A stretch of DNA of 40,589 bases from Candidatus Mediterraneibacter faecipullorum (GCA_019119675.1 DWWO01000114.1:1-40589); one strand, 5' to 3'; shown: positions 26,770-35,290, numbered from the stretch's first letter. Program-made: numbers and translations. Notes: a model not told the origin generated them from the letters alone.

Positions 26770-28152
26770 TCACTCTCCACTGTCACCGGAATCTGTTGTA
26801 TCTGATGAACTGTCACCGGAAGAGGTATCAGCCGCCGCAGCCGACAGGGTATCCAGATTCGTCTGTGCCTCTCCTGCATATTCTGAGTCTCCATATTCAT
26901 CTACGACTCTCTGGAAATAGGTGATCGCATTTTCATTGTCGCCATTGCCCATATATGCCTGTGCAAGGTTAAATAGTGCCTGTCCGTCATTATAACCGGC
27001 ATTCATGCTGACGACTTTCACAAGGGCGTCAACAGCCCCCTGGTAATTGCCTGCATCCAGAGCCTCTGTTCCTGTAGAGAAATTCGTATCGCATGCGCTC
27101 GGGTATATCTCGTTGGTCAGTTCATCATAGCGGGCCTGTCCGCTCTCTCCGAGAGAATCCCGGTTAATACCGATCAGGGTATCTGCCATTGTGGCATAAC
27201 TGTACTCTCCCGAATTATACTGATCTACAACTGTCATAAGACTCTCGTAACTGTCCTGCGTCGTCTGAGCCTGGTTCGTATCAGCCTCTACCTCTTCCCC
27301 GGATGCCCGGTAATTATCCAGAGTTCTTGTCTGGGCACTGACCTGCGCTTCCAGCGTTTTGATCTGGTCACTGTAGCTGCGCATCTGGTCATTCATCCGC
27401 TCGTTCTGTGACTGATTTACGGCGGGTGCTACAAGAAACCATATGACCGCCGCACCAATTGCCGCACCGATGAAGATGTTTGCCACGGCGAGATGGCTTG
27501 CCATCTCTTTGACTCTGGAATGCTTTGGCTGGATGATCGTTTCATTTCCCAGACTGTACTCTACTGCATCCTCTTTCTTTTTCCCTGTCCTGCGCCGCTG
27601 TTTACCTCTCTGATGGGTAAGCTCATGCATATATTTCAGCGTGAGCTCATTTCCTGTATCCAGTTTTCTCGCCTGCCGGACCATCTGACGCGCCCGAGTA
27701 TATTGCCCTGTATGCAGGTAGAGAAGGGCCAGCAGCTGGTGGGCTTTCAAAAAAGCCGGATGGGATGAGACCACCTGTTTCAGCTGAATGATCGCCAGAT
27801 CCTCTCCATTCTGCTGACAGTATGCCAGACATTGATTATATTTCTTTATTGCCAGATTGATCGTTTCGAGTTCCCTGGCAGACGCCTGCACCGTATTGAT
27901 GTAATAGTCTGCTATATTGTTATAGGAGCGCAGATTCTTGCTGATGATCCATTCCACCAGCGCCTCCGGCACCTCACCGATCCCGTAGTAGACCAGTCCC
28001 AGGAGATTTCTGGCTGCAATGTTCTCCCTGTTAAACTGCAGACTGCGCCGCAGAGAGACAATTGCGCCGGACATATCCCGGATCTGGGCTTTTCGCAAAC
28101 CATCGTTATACCAGTAGTTGGACTGATATACGATCTTTTTCGTATAATCCAT
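26770..28152 (-). CDS. TPR-repeat membrane protein
   Basis: 460 residues: tetratricopeptide-like repeats at about 15-70 and 115-175, a basic linker (GKQRRRTGKKK), one membrane helix (about 221-243), a coiled-coil-like stretch (about 247-285), then a second TPR block at about 355-435 and a Ser/Asp-rich tail. The N-terminal TPRs should be cytoplasmic and the C-terminal ones outside. Function unknown; such proteins often scaffold envelope complexes. Follows the 44-codon gene by 27 bp and is the last gene before the terminator. Confidence 0.85.
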   Translation of the reverse strand: MDYTKKIVYQSNYWYNDGLRKAQIRDMSGAIVSLRRSLQFNRENIAARNLLGLVYYGIGEVPEALVEWIISKNLRSYNNIADYYINTVQASARELETINLAIKKYNQCLAYCQQNGEDLAIIQLKQVVSSHPAFLKAHQLLALLYLHTGQYTRARQMVRQARKLDTGNELTLKYMHELTHQRGKQRRRTGKKKEDAVEYSLGNETIIQPKHSRVKEMASHLAVANIFIGAAIGAAVIWFLVAPAVNQSQNERMNDQMRSYSDQIKTLEAQVSAQTRTLDNYRASGEEVEADTNQAQTTQDSYESLMTVVDQYNSGEYSYATMADTLIGINRDSLGESGQARYDELTNEIYPSACDTNFSTGTEALDAGNYQGAVDALVKVVSMNAGYNDGQALFNLAQAYMGNGDNENAITYFQRVVDEYGDSEYAGEAQTNLDTLSAAAADTSSGDSSSDTTDSGDSGE

Positions 28153-28179
28153 CTATATCCACCATTACACTTTCTGTAC

Positions 28180-28314
28180 TTACTTCTTCTGTTCCATGAC
28201 CTGTTTCAGCAGGTCTGTCACATCCGAGAGATCCTCCTGATAGACAGCATCCTCGATTTCTTCTACTTCAAGGCTTGGTTTAAACTTCTTTAACTCTTCT
28301 TCGTAATTCAGCAT
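28180..28314 (-). CDS. Small acidic/helical protein, 44 residues
   Basis: ATG at 28314 with AGGAGG 9 nt upstream, ending at TAA 28180-28182. The product starts MLNYEEELKKFKPSLEVEEI and ends LLKQVMEQKK, strongly charged and probably helical, with no membrane segment. It overlaps the 3' end of folC by 35 nt and precedes the TPR gene by 27 bp. The strong ribosome site and tight packing argue for a real gene. Family not recognised. Confidence 0.75.
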   Translation of the reverse strand: MLNYEEELKKFKPSLEVEEIEDAVYQEDLSDVTDLLKQVMEQKK

Positions 28315-29599
28315 CTGACTTTACCTCCTGAATCAATTCCTTTATCATCCCTGTCAGATAAAGAGACCCCAGGCAGTATACCCTGCGGCTTTCTCTGTTC
28401 TCAAGCACCCATAAGAGTGCATCCTTCACATTCTCTCTGACTATAACAGGGCTGTCCGTATATTTCCTGAAGATATCTCCAAGCTGCTCTGATCTTGTCC
28501 CGCGAGGATCCTCGATATGTGTCACAACATATGCTTCAGCCCTCATACCTCTGCACAGTGCAGCTGCCATCTTCTCATATTCTTTGTCCTTCACCGCGGA
28601 AAATAATATGATATTCCCGTGTTCATCCTGCGGAATACTCTGCAAAAACGCTTCAACCGCGCTTATATTGTGTGCCCCGTCAACATACACTCCGGGCAGT
28701 ACCTCTTCCATCCTGCCGGCCCATTTTAATTCTGACAGTGCCTCTCTCCACCGCGCTGTACGGGCATTTTCCCGGAAGAGGTATCTCATCACTTCCATAG
28801 CGAGCATTGCATTGCCCGGCTGATATATTCCGGTATTGTTTAATTTCCACGTGGTATTTCCATAATAATCACTGAAACAGGAAAATGCAATATGTTTGTC
28901 CTCTATTCCGAGAATTTCGTACGCGTCTTTCCCGATTTTTTTACAGAAGCTCCCGTTTTTCTCCGCTGTATTTTCAATGACTCTGTCGCTTTCCTCCGAG
29001 GATGCAGCATAAAAGACAGGCACACCCGGCCGTATGATCCCTGCCTTCTCTGCTGCGATCTCCGGAAGTGTGTCTCCAAGATACTGCATATGGTCATAGC
29101 CGATTGACGTGATCACACAGGCAAGAGGCGGCTCTACTGCGCTGGTAGCATCCAGCCTGCCGCCCAGACCAGTCTCAAGGACAGCGTATTCCACGCCGGA
29201 TTCCCGGAAAGCACATAGTGCCATTCCCAGAAGGAATTCAAAGAAAGTCGGATGTGACAATCCGCTTTCTTCCATAGCCCGGACTGCTCTGAGTACATTT
29301 TCAAAAAGTCTGGTAAACCTCCCGTCATCGACAGGCTCACCGTCAATGGCGATCCGCTCGTTGATCTTCACCAGATGAGGAGAAGTGAAAAGCCCCGTCC
29401 GTTTTTCCTCCGAACGGAGCATCCCGTCAAGATACGCACACACAGAACCTTTCCCATTGGTTCCGGCCACATGGATTACTTTTAAGTCCTCCTGCGGATT
29501 ACCCAGATATTTCAGAAAGGTCTTCGTGTGTACCGCATCGTTCTTTTTTGTAAATTTAGGAATTTCCAGTATATACTCTTCTGCTTCTCTGTATGTCAT
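28280..29599 (-). CDS. folC: Folylpolyglutamate synthase / dihydrofolate synthase
   Basis: A 439-residue Mur-ligase-type enzyme adding glutamate to folates. P-loop GTNGKGS at 46-52 within VIHVAGTNGKGSVCAYLD; TSPHLVKINERI and the second nucleotide-binding part VDGAHN are diagnostic. ATG overlaps the stop of the sulfatase gene by 4 nt (ATGA). Confidence 0.96.
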   Translation of the reverse strand: MTYREAEEYILEIPKFTKKNDAVHTKTFLKYLGNPQEDLKVIHVAGTNGKGSVCAYLDGMLRSEEKRTGLFTSPHLVKINERIAIDGEPVDDGRFTRLFENVLRAVRAMEESGLSHPTFFEFLLGMALCAFRESGVEYAVLETGLGGRLDATSAVEPPLACVITSIGYDHMQYLGDTLPEIAAEKAGIIRPGVPVFYAASSEESDRVIENTAEKNGSFCKKIGKDAYEILGIEDKHIAFSCFSDYYGNTTWKLNNTGIYQPGNAMLAMEVMRYLFRENARTARWREALSELKWAGRMEEVLPGVYVDGAHNISAVEAFLQSIPQDEHGNIILFSAVKDKEYEKMAAALCRGMRAEAYVVTHIEDPRGTRSEQLGDIFRKYTDSPVIVRENVKDALLWVLENRESRRVYCLGSLYLTGMIKELIQEVKSDAELRRRVKEV

Positions 29600-31818
29600 T
29601 CTTCCTGTTCTTCTTCCTGTTCGACAAATGCCTGCCGGCCGTTCTGCGGCGCTTCCGGATCTGCCGGAAGCTCGGTCAGGGTTCCGTTGTTATATTCGTA
29701 TGTCTTTGACTCCCTGAATATCGTATTGCTTGAGCCTACCTGAGCCACCATGACTGTATCTCCGTCCTGGATCTCGGATTCTTTCAGATCCAGCCTCGTA
29801 TTATTTAAGAACGTTGTCGACTGCTTTTCTCCGTTGATGTAGACTTTGCTCTGCTTCGTGAAGTTTTCGCCGTAAATACTGTAAGTCGTTCCGTCAGCCT
29901 GCACGACCATCTGGGAGATTTCTGCATCCTTGACCCCCATGACCATGTGCTCCTCCGGAACCGGCATGCCGGAATCGCCGTACACATACTGATCGCCGTA
30001 CATCATATCATACTGGAGCAGCTCCAGATCCGCCAGATAATTCTTTGTCTCACGGCGCTGCTGATGATAATTGAACACTGTGCCGGAATGAATGTCCAGA
30101 CGTTCGAACACTTCTGCCATGATCTGATATGCCGCTATGTTCTCGTCCTGTTTCTCCAGCCCGATATTATCCCAGATCACATAGTTTGTATTGTAGAGGT
30201 ATCTGCTCTTAAGATCTTTCGCTTCAAGGTTCATGGTCGGGAGGTGATCCCCGTAGAACACAAGCACTGTAGGTTCATTTCTGGACTCTACCGCCTCGAT
30301 CAGCTCACCCGCGAATTTATCCATTTCATGGACAAGATTGACATAATACTCCCAGGCATTTCTCTCTCCTTCGTCCTCGACACCGCTTACAACGATCTCC
30401 GGATCTTCAAGGACCTTTTCTGTCGGATATTCTCCATGCCCCTCCACACTTATCGTAAAGACAAAATCCTGACCTTCTGTCGTATCCATAGATTCCATGA
30501 TATTCGGCACGAGGATATCATCTGTCGCCCAGCCTTTCGGCGTAGTCTGAAGGATATTCATGAACTCCTTGCTCGTATAATGGTCAAACCCCATCTTGTT
30601 AAAAACCTGTGCGCGGCTGTAGAAATTACCACCGTTATTGTGCAGCGCCTCTGCACCGTAGCCGAGGGCTTTCAGCGCGCTGGCAGCACTCTCCATCTGG
30701 TTAAACTTCGCGTAAGTCTTATACGGATATTCTCCCGGTCCGAAGAAACGCATGCTCATGCCGGTAAGGACTTCAAACTCTGTGTTGGCTGTTCCGGCTC
30801 CCACGGAAGGCACTTTAAAATACCCACTGGAATATTCGTCAAACAGTTTCCTTAAGTTCGGGATCGGATCCTCGGAGAACCTGAGCCACTCCACTTCCGT
30901 CGGATCGAAGAAAGACTCCAGCTGCACAAACATAATATTAGGCATCTCGTCCTCCGAAAGTCCGGTACTGCTCTGAGTCAGTTTCCCGTTATCCGTGATC
31001 TCATTCATCGTCTCTTCACTGTAGCCTGCCGGCTCATTGATACCCGTATTGAACAGGCTGGCAGAAAAACAGTACGGGAAGCCGTAGTCTTCATAGGCAA
31101 AAGCAATATTCCCGAAGTAATTCGAGATTACACGTTTATCTATGGCCACATCTGTCAGCCACAGGCATGCAGCAAATGAGACTCCGACGCCGCACAGGGC
31201 AATAAACCTGTGCATCTTTCCCGTAAACTGCCCGCCTCTTCTCCACATGGAGACAACCCAGAATACGAGAGCTACCACGCCGATAATGATCATAATAAGC
31301 TCAAAAGCATTAAAGTAGCTGTTCATCACCGCCAGTGCTTCTGACATTGTTTTCAGGTCCTGCGCATTGAACGGCGTCACTCTCTTAGTGAGGAGATATC
31401 CGTTGCAGATACCTAAAACCACCCAGAACACACTGACCAGTATTCGGGCAAACACTCGCCTTCTCACCAGATATACGATGGAGAATGTCGCAAATATCAT
31501 AAACGAATTATACAGGAACACAAGAGGTGTTCCTGTCATGTAATCCCATGCCTCAAAGGGAGACAGACGGGATATCGTCTCGATCAGGAAGTTGATCACA
31601 CATGCGAGAAGGAAATGGAGCGGCAGGGAGAGCCTGTTCATCCACTTATAGACCGGCTGCATTTTCTTCGCGAACTTACTGTTCCGCCGTTCTTCCAGTA
31701 TACGCTGCCTGCGCTCTTTCTTCTCCTTGAAATGCCGCTTGATATCTTCTTTTTTCAGATTTCTGACTTTAGTAAAAAATCCTTTGATATCAGGTTTCCT
31801 GATATGAATACGTTTCAT
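29596..31818 (-). CDS. LTA synthase-like membrane sulfatase/phosphoglycerol transferase with extra C-terminal domain
   Basis: 740 residues: a basic N-terminus, five or so membrane helices (about 65-225), then an outside alkaline-phosphatase-fold domain. Metal and catalytic residues: Glu301 (FVQLESFFD), Thr343 (GAGTANTEFEV), Asp524-His525 (FYGDHLP). Such enzymes transfer glycerol phosphate from phosphatidylglycerol to envelope polymers. After the catalytic domain, about 628-706 form a TIG/IPT-like beta domain (YSIYGENFTKQSKVYING), which LtaS lacks, and an acidic tail. The ribosome site is weak (AAAGGATG, about 14 nt off). Lies between valS and folC. Confidence 0.9.
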   Translation of the reverse strand: MKRIHIRKPDIKGFFTKVRNLKKEDIKRHFKEKKERRQRILEERRNSKFAKKMQPVYKWMNRLSLPLHFLLACVINFLIETISRLSPFEAWDYMTGTPLVFLYNSFMIFATFSIVYLVRRRVFARILVSVFWVVLGICNGYLLTKRVTPFNAQDLKTMSEALAVMNSYFNAFELIMIIIGVVALVFWVVSMWRRGGQFTGKMHRFIALCGVGVSFAACLWLTDVAIDKRVISNYFGNIAFAYEDYGFPYCFSASLFNTGINEPAGYSEETMNEITDNGKLTQSSTGLSEDEMPNIMFVQLESFFDPTEVEWLRFSEDPIPNLRKLFDEYSSGYFKVPSVGAGTANTEFEVLTGMSMRFFGPGEYPYKTYAKFNQMESAASALKALGYGAEALHNNGGNFYSRAQVFNKMGFDHYTSKEFMNILQTTPKGWATDDILVPNIMESMDTTEGQDFVFTISVEGHGEYPTEKVLEDPEIVVSGVEDEGERNAWEYYVNLVHEMDKFAGELIEAVESRNEPTVLVFYGDHLPTMNLEAKDLKSRYLYNTNYVIWDNIGLEKQDENIAAYQIMAEVFERLDIHSGTVFNYHQQRRETKNYLADLELLQYDMMYGDQYVYGDSGMPVPEEHMVMGVKDAEISQMVVQADGTTYSIYGENFTKQSKVYINGEKQSTTFLNNTRLDLKESEIQDGDTVMVAQVGSSNTIFRESKTYEYNNGTLTELPADPEAPQNGRQAFVEQEEEQEE

Positions 31819-31863
31819 GTATGATCTTACATCCTTTCTTCTCCAAGAGGAAATCTTTGTAAA

Positions 31864-34512
31864 CTATTTTACAAGCCCCGCCATTCTCTCTTTCACCTGT
31901 GCGAGCATCCGGGTATATTTTTCCAGTTTGTCTCTCTCTGCCTGGACTTTATCCGCCGGAGCCTTGCTCACGAACTTCTCATTCGAGAGCATGCCTTCTG
32001 CTCTCTTTATCTCTTTATTCAGTCTTGCTTCTTCTTTAGCAAGTCTTTCCTTCTCCTGCTCAAAATCTACCAGATCCTCAAGAGGCAGGTATACGACCGC
32101 ATCCGGGACAACAACAGATACCGCACTGTCTGCAATACCTTCTTTGTCTCCCTGAATCAGGATCTCGTTTGCCATCATCAGCGGTTTCACAGACTCGCTG
32201 ACCGCTCCGATACCGCTGCAGAGATCTTCCAGAGTGCAGACAATATATACTTTCGTCTTTCTGCTGTTCGGCACATCCATCTCAGAACGGATATTACGGA
32301 TACCTCTCGTGATCGCTTTCACATGTTCCATCACGTTCTCGTCCGCCGGGAAGTTCCACTCGTCTTTGTACTTCGGCCACTCTGACATCATCAGAGACTC
32401 CTCTTCAGGCACAAGGGCGCTGTAGATTTCCTCTGTGATAAACGGCATGAACGGATGAAGCAGTTTCAGCGCCTGTCCAAGCACAGTTTTCAGTACCCAC
32501 AGAACGCAGTTCGCAGCTTCCGGATCTTCTTCTGCGTGGTAGATACGGTATTTCGCAAGCTCCACATACCAGTCACAGAATTCATCCCAGATAAAGTCGT
32601 AGACTTTCTGTACCGCGATACCGAGCTCGTATTTGTCCATATTCTCTGTCACGTCTTTTGCCAGCGTGTTCACCGCGGACAGGATCCAACGGTCAGTCGG
32701 CGTAAGGAGTGCGTCATCCGGTTTGTCGATAACATTCTCCTTCATATTCATAAGGATGAAACGGGATGCGTTCCACACCTTGTTTGCAAAATTCCTGCTC
32801 GCTTCTACTCTCTCATTGTAGAAACGCATGTCGTTGCCCGGCGCGTTTCCGGTCACAAGTGTAAGCCTCAGCGCATCGGCGCCGTACTTATCAATGATCT
32901 CAAGCGGATCAATACCATTTCCGAGAGATTTACTCATCTTGCGTCCCTGGGAATCACGCACCAGTCCGTGAATGAGCACAGTGTGGAACGGTGACTTTCC
33001 TGTATGCGCATATCCTGAGAATACCATGCGGATAACCCAGAAGAAGATGATGTCATATCCTGTTACAAGTACATCCGTCGGATAGAAATAGTCCAGATCC
33101 TCTGTCTTGTCCGGCCATCCAAGTGTAGAGAACGGCCACAGAGCTGATGAGAACCATGTGTCCAGCGTATCCTCATCCTGAGTGAAATGCGTGCATCCGC
33201 AGTGCGGGCATTTCTCCGGCGCATGTCTGTCTACGACAAACTCACCGCATTCATCGCAATAATATGCCGGAATCCGGTGTCCCCACCAGATCTGTCGGGA
33301 AATACACCAGTCTTTGATATTCTCAAGCCAGTGCAGATAAATCTTGTCAAAACGATCCGGCACGAACTTAAGCTCACCGGTCTTTAATGCGTTGATCGCC
33401 GGTTTCGCCAGTTCATCCATCTTCACAAACCACTGCTGTTTGATGAGCGGCTCGACTGTAGTGCCGCAGCGGTCATGAGTCCCCACCGCGTGTGTGTGCG
33501 GAACGACTTTTACAAGATATCCCTGCTCCTCCAGTTCTTTTACGATAGCCTTTCTCGCCTCGTAGCGGTCCATGCCTGCGTATTTGCCGCCATTTTCATT
33601 GATCGTGGCGTCATCGTTCATGATGTTGATCTCCGGCAGGTTATGGCGCTTGCCTACCTCGAAGTCATTCGGGTCGTGAGCAGGTGTGATCTTCACCGCT
33701 CCGGTACCGAACTCTTTGTCTACATAATAATCCGCAACGATCGGGATTTCCCGGCCTACAAGCGGCAGAATTACATTCTTCCCTACAATATCTTTATAGC
33801 GCTCGTCATCCGGATGAACGGCGATCGCCGTATCTCCGAGCATTGTCTCCGGACGTGTGGTCGCGATCTCGAGAAAACGGTCTGTTCCCACGATTGGGTA
33901 TTTGATATGCCAGAAGTGTCCTTCCTGCTCCTCATGCTCTACCTCTGCATCAGACAGGGAAGTCTTACATTTCGGACACCAGTTGATGATCCTTGATCCT
34001 TTGTAAATATATCCTTTTTTATACAGGCTGATAAATACTTCCTCGACTGCCTTGGAACATCCCTCGTCCATGGTGAAGCGCTCTCTGTCCCAGTCACAGG
34101 AGACGCCCAGTTTCTTGAGCTGTCCCTCGATCGTCCCCGCATACTCTTCTTTCCACTGCCACGTTCTCTCTAAGAAGCCCTCGCGGCCGAGTTCCTTCTT
34201 ATCGATTCCCTCTTCCTTGAGCTGGTTCGTCACCTTGACTTCTGTGGAGATCGCCGCATGATCTGTCCCGGGGATCCACAGTGCATTGTATCCTTCCATC
34301 CTCTTGTAGCGGATCAGGATATCCTGCAGTGTATTGTCAAGGGCATGGCCCATGTGCAGTTTTCCCGTGATATTCGGAGGCGGCATCACCGTTGTGAACG
34401 GCTTTCTGCTGCGGTCCACTTCTGCGTGGAAATATTTGTTCTCACACCATTTTTCATACAGTTTCTCTTCGATCGCTTTCGGATCATAAGTCTTTGCCAA
34501 TTCTTTACTCAT
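31864..34512 (-). CDS. valS: Valyl-tRNA synthetase
   Basis: An 882-residue class I synthetase. [15 protein letters not shown] (HIGH motif at 53-56), [11 protein letters not shown] (KMSKS) and a C-terminal coiled coil ([20 protein letters not shown]) identify ValRS rather than IleRS. The ATG at 34512 follows AAAGGAG; the frame stays open upstream into the leader. Controlled by a T-box leader. Confidence 0.98.
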   Translation of the reverse strand: MSKELAKTYDPKAIEEKLYEKWCENKYFHAEVDRSRKPFTTVMPPPNITGKLHMGHALDNTLQDILIRYKRMEGYNALWIPGTDHAAISTEVKVTNQLKEEGIDKKELGREGFLERTWQWKEEYAGTIEGQLKKLGVSCDWDRERFTMDEGCSKAVEEVFISLYKKGYIYKGSRIINWCPKCKTSLSDAEVEHEEQEGHFWHIKYPIVGTDRFLEIATTRPETMLGDTAIAVHPDDERYKDIVGKNVILPLVGREIPIVADYYVDKEFGTGAVKITPAHDPNDFEVGKRHNLPEINIMNDDATINENGGKYAGMDRYEARKAIVKELEEQGYLVKVVPHTHAVGTHDRCGTTVEPLIKQQWFVKMDELAKPAINALKTGELKFVPDRFDKIYLHWLENIKDWCISRQIWWGHRIPAYYCDECGEFVVDRHAPEKCPHCGCTHFTQDEDTLDTWFSSALWPFSTLGWPDKTEDLDYFYPTDVLVTGYDIIFFWVIRMVFSGYAHTGKSPFHTVLIHGLVRDSQGRKMSKSLGNGIDPLEIIDKYGADALRLTLVTGNAPGNDMRFYNERVEASRNFANKVWNASRFILMNMKENVIDKPDDALLTPTDRWILSAVNTLAKDVTENMDKYELGIAVQKVYDFIWDEFCDWYVELAKYRIYHAEEDPEAANCVLWVLKTVLGQALKLLHPFMPFITEEIYSALVPEEESLMMSEWPKYKDEWNFPADENVMEHVKAITRGIRNIRSEMDVPNSRKTKVYIVCTLEDLCSGIGAVSESVKPLMMANEILIQGDKEGIADSAVSVVVPDAVVYLPLEDLVDFEQEKERLAKEEARLNKEIKRAEGMLSNEKFVSKAPADKVQAERDKLEKYTRMLAQVKERMAGLVK

Positions 34513-34529
34513 TGTATTCTCCTTTAATC

Positions 34530-34643
34530 CCCCGGTGTTCACGGATTTTTCACAATTGCATAAAGAAACGCCCTTTACAAAATGTAAAGGGCGAAGATTC
34601 CGCGGTACCACCTTATTTCATACATTTCCCCGGTGTTCACGGA
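34530..34643. repeat. Two copies of a 16-bp direct repeat in the valS leader
   Basis: CCCCGGTGTTCACGGA occurs exactly at 34530-34545 (between terminator and valS ribosome site) and at 34628-34643 (within a stem of the T-box leader). Confidence 0.7.
34569..34593 (-). terminator. T-box terminator hairpin of valS
   Basis: CGCCCTTTACA and its complement with a 3-nt loop, followed on minus by TTTCTTTA. It lies just after the T-box sequence, as needed for antitermination. Confidence 0.9.
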
Positions 34644-34897
34644 ATTGCTCCGATCCGGGAAATATATCTCTTAAGCCCTGTAACGTGGACCACTCCGGGA
34701 TAACTTACCTGCATCCCGCCTGCTGATCCTATCAACTATGCTAAGATGCTCTTCGGCTATCCGGTTCAAAAGCTACCTTCCACTATCCTTTTCCGAAACC
34801 GCCTTACAGCCCGAGGACGGTTCTCTCTGGCGGAAGTAATAATGTACTCCTCTTCCTCTTCACCTTTGTTACAATAGTATTAACTAAAAATTAACTA
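34594..34897 (-). promoter_or_regulatory. T-box riboswitch, valine type, upstream of valS
   Basis: The leader carries the T-box core GGTGGTACCGCGG at 34600-34612 (minus) directly before the terminator. In stem I, the segment GAAGGTAGCTTTTGAA places a GTA valine codon (34774-34776) at the usual specifier position, by analogy with known leaders. An AGAGA bulge motif is present near 34815. Uncharged tRNA-Val should allow read-through into valS and the genes behind it. Confidence 0.92.
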
Positions 34898-34903
34898 TGA
34901 AAT

Positions 34904-34932
34904 ACTATAGACGTACGGGGCGGATTTGTCAA
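34904..34932 (-). promoter_or_regulatory. Promoter of the valS T-box operon
   Basis: Perfect TTGACA, 17-bp spacer, TATAGT on minus; start near 34897, at the head of the T-box leader. Confidence 0.9.
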
Positions 34933-34990
34933 GATGTTTAGGAAATCTTAAGATATCAGATGGCGCGTCTGTTATATCGATATTGGAATA

Positions 34991-35019
34991 TTGCATTTCA
35001 AAATCGCATATGCTATAAT
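34991..35019 (+). promoter_or_regulatory. Promoter of the antitoxin small RNA
   Basis: TTGCAT, 17-bp spacer, perfect TATAAT with extended TGC in front, on plus. No coding region follows; a terminator comes 49 bp later. Confidence 0.85.
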
Positions 35020-35030
35020 GCCACTAGGCA

Positions 35031-35058
35031 AAGAGAAATAGTGAATCCGTATGATTCA
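35031..35058 (+). repeat. Direct repeat copy 1 (inside the small RNA)
   Basis: 28 nt matching 35213-35241 at 26 positions with one 1-nt gap. The two substitutions are G here against A there; in RNA, G still pairs with the toxin-mRNA U. Confidence 0.85.
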
Positions 35059-35067
35059 GCCATAACG

Positions 35068-35097
35068 AAAACCCCAGTGCTGCAACACTGGGGTTTT
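35068..35097. terminator. Shared bidirectional terminator of toxin mRNA and small RNA
   Basis: Perfect 12-bp stem AAAACCCCAGTG with its complement and a 6-nt loop. Both ends give a U-tract (TTTTCTATTCCCTTTTT on plus, TTTTCG on minus). It makes the two RNAs complementary over their last 30 nt. Confidence 0.9.
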
Positions 35098-35146
35098 CTA
35101 TTCCCTTTTTATGCGGCAGGGCTTAACGCCGCAGGCTGGTTACCGA

Positions 35147-35233
35147 CTATTTATCGCCATCCAGCCATTTGATGATGTAATGGCAAATTACACCAGCCGC
35201 GACGGCGACAATAAGAGAAATAATGAACTCCAT
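35147..35233 (-). CDS. Fst-like small hydrophobic toxin, 28 residues
   Basis: ATG at 35233 preceded by AGGAGGTG 7-8 nt upstream, TAG at 35147. The peptide is almost one membrane helix (ISLIVAVAAGVICHYII) ending in KWLDGDK. The layout of a short start, an ISLIVA-type core, a glycine in mid-helix, then a Trp-Leu and a charged tail follows Fst-family toxins, which damage the membrane when over-expressed. A longer in-frame reading to 35335 ignores the strong ribosome site. Translation is expected to be blocked by the convergent small RNA. Confidence 0.85.
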   Translation of the reverse strand: MEFIISLIVAVAAGVICHYIIKWLDGDK

Positions 35234-35241
35234 ATGATTCA
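35213..35241 (-). repeat. Direct repeat copy 2 (toxin start codon and first codons)
   Basis: 29 nt covering the 3' edge of the ribosome site, the ATG and codons 2-7 of the toxin; counterpart of 35031-35058. Confidence 0.85.
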
Positions 35242-35249
35242 CCTCCTCT

Positions 35250-35277
35250 CTGTTACCAGATTTGGAGGCGGTAACAG
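35250..35277 (-). promoter_or_regulatory. 5' hairpin of toxin mRNA with anti-Shine-Dalgarno loop
   Basis: CTGTTACC and its complement form an 8-bp stem at the predicted 5' end of the mRNA. The 12-nt loop contains GCCTCC, able to pair with the AGGAGG that follows directly, so it could hide the ribosome site. Confidence 0.7.
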
Positions 35278-35281
35278 AAAA

Positions 35282-35290
35282 ATTATAGCA
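35282..35290 (-). promoter_or_regulatory. Extended -10 promoter of the toxin gene
   Basis: TGCTATAAT on minus, the same extended -10 as the small RNA promoter; no recognisable -35. The start near 35275 coincides with the 5' hairpin. Confidence 0.65.

Larger units (their letters stand above)
35026..35100 (+). ncRNA. Putative antitoxin small RNA of a type I toxin-antitoxin locus (about 75 nt)
   Basis: Defined by the promoter at 34991-35019 and the terminator at 35068-35097. It has no plausible reading frame. Positions 35031-35058 copy, with two substitutions and one missing base, the antisense of the toxin translation start at 35213-35241. Within the copy, TGAATC (35042-35047) and GATTCA (35053-35058) form a perfect 6-bp hairpin whose 5-nt loop CGTAT can pair with AUAUG of the toxin mRNA, including the start codon. 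Convergent with the toxin gene and sharing its terminator, as in the Fst/par system of plasmid pAD1. Confidence 0.8.

Noticed and set aside
29947-30855. A 302-codon open frame on plus opposite the sulfatase gene
   Set aside because: Cysteine/histidine-rich shadow sequence without motifs or ribosome site.
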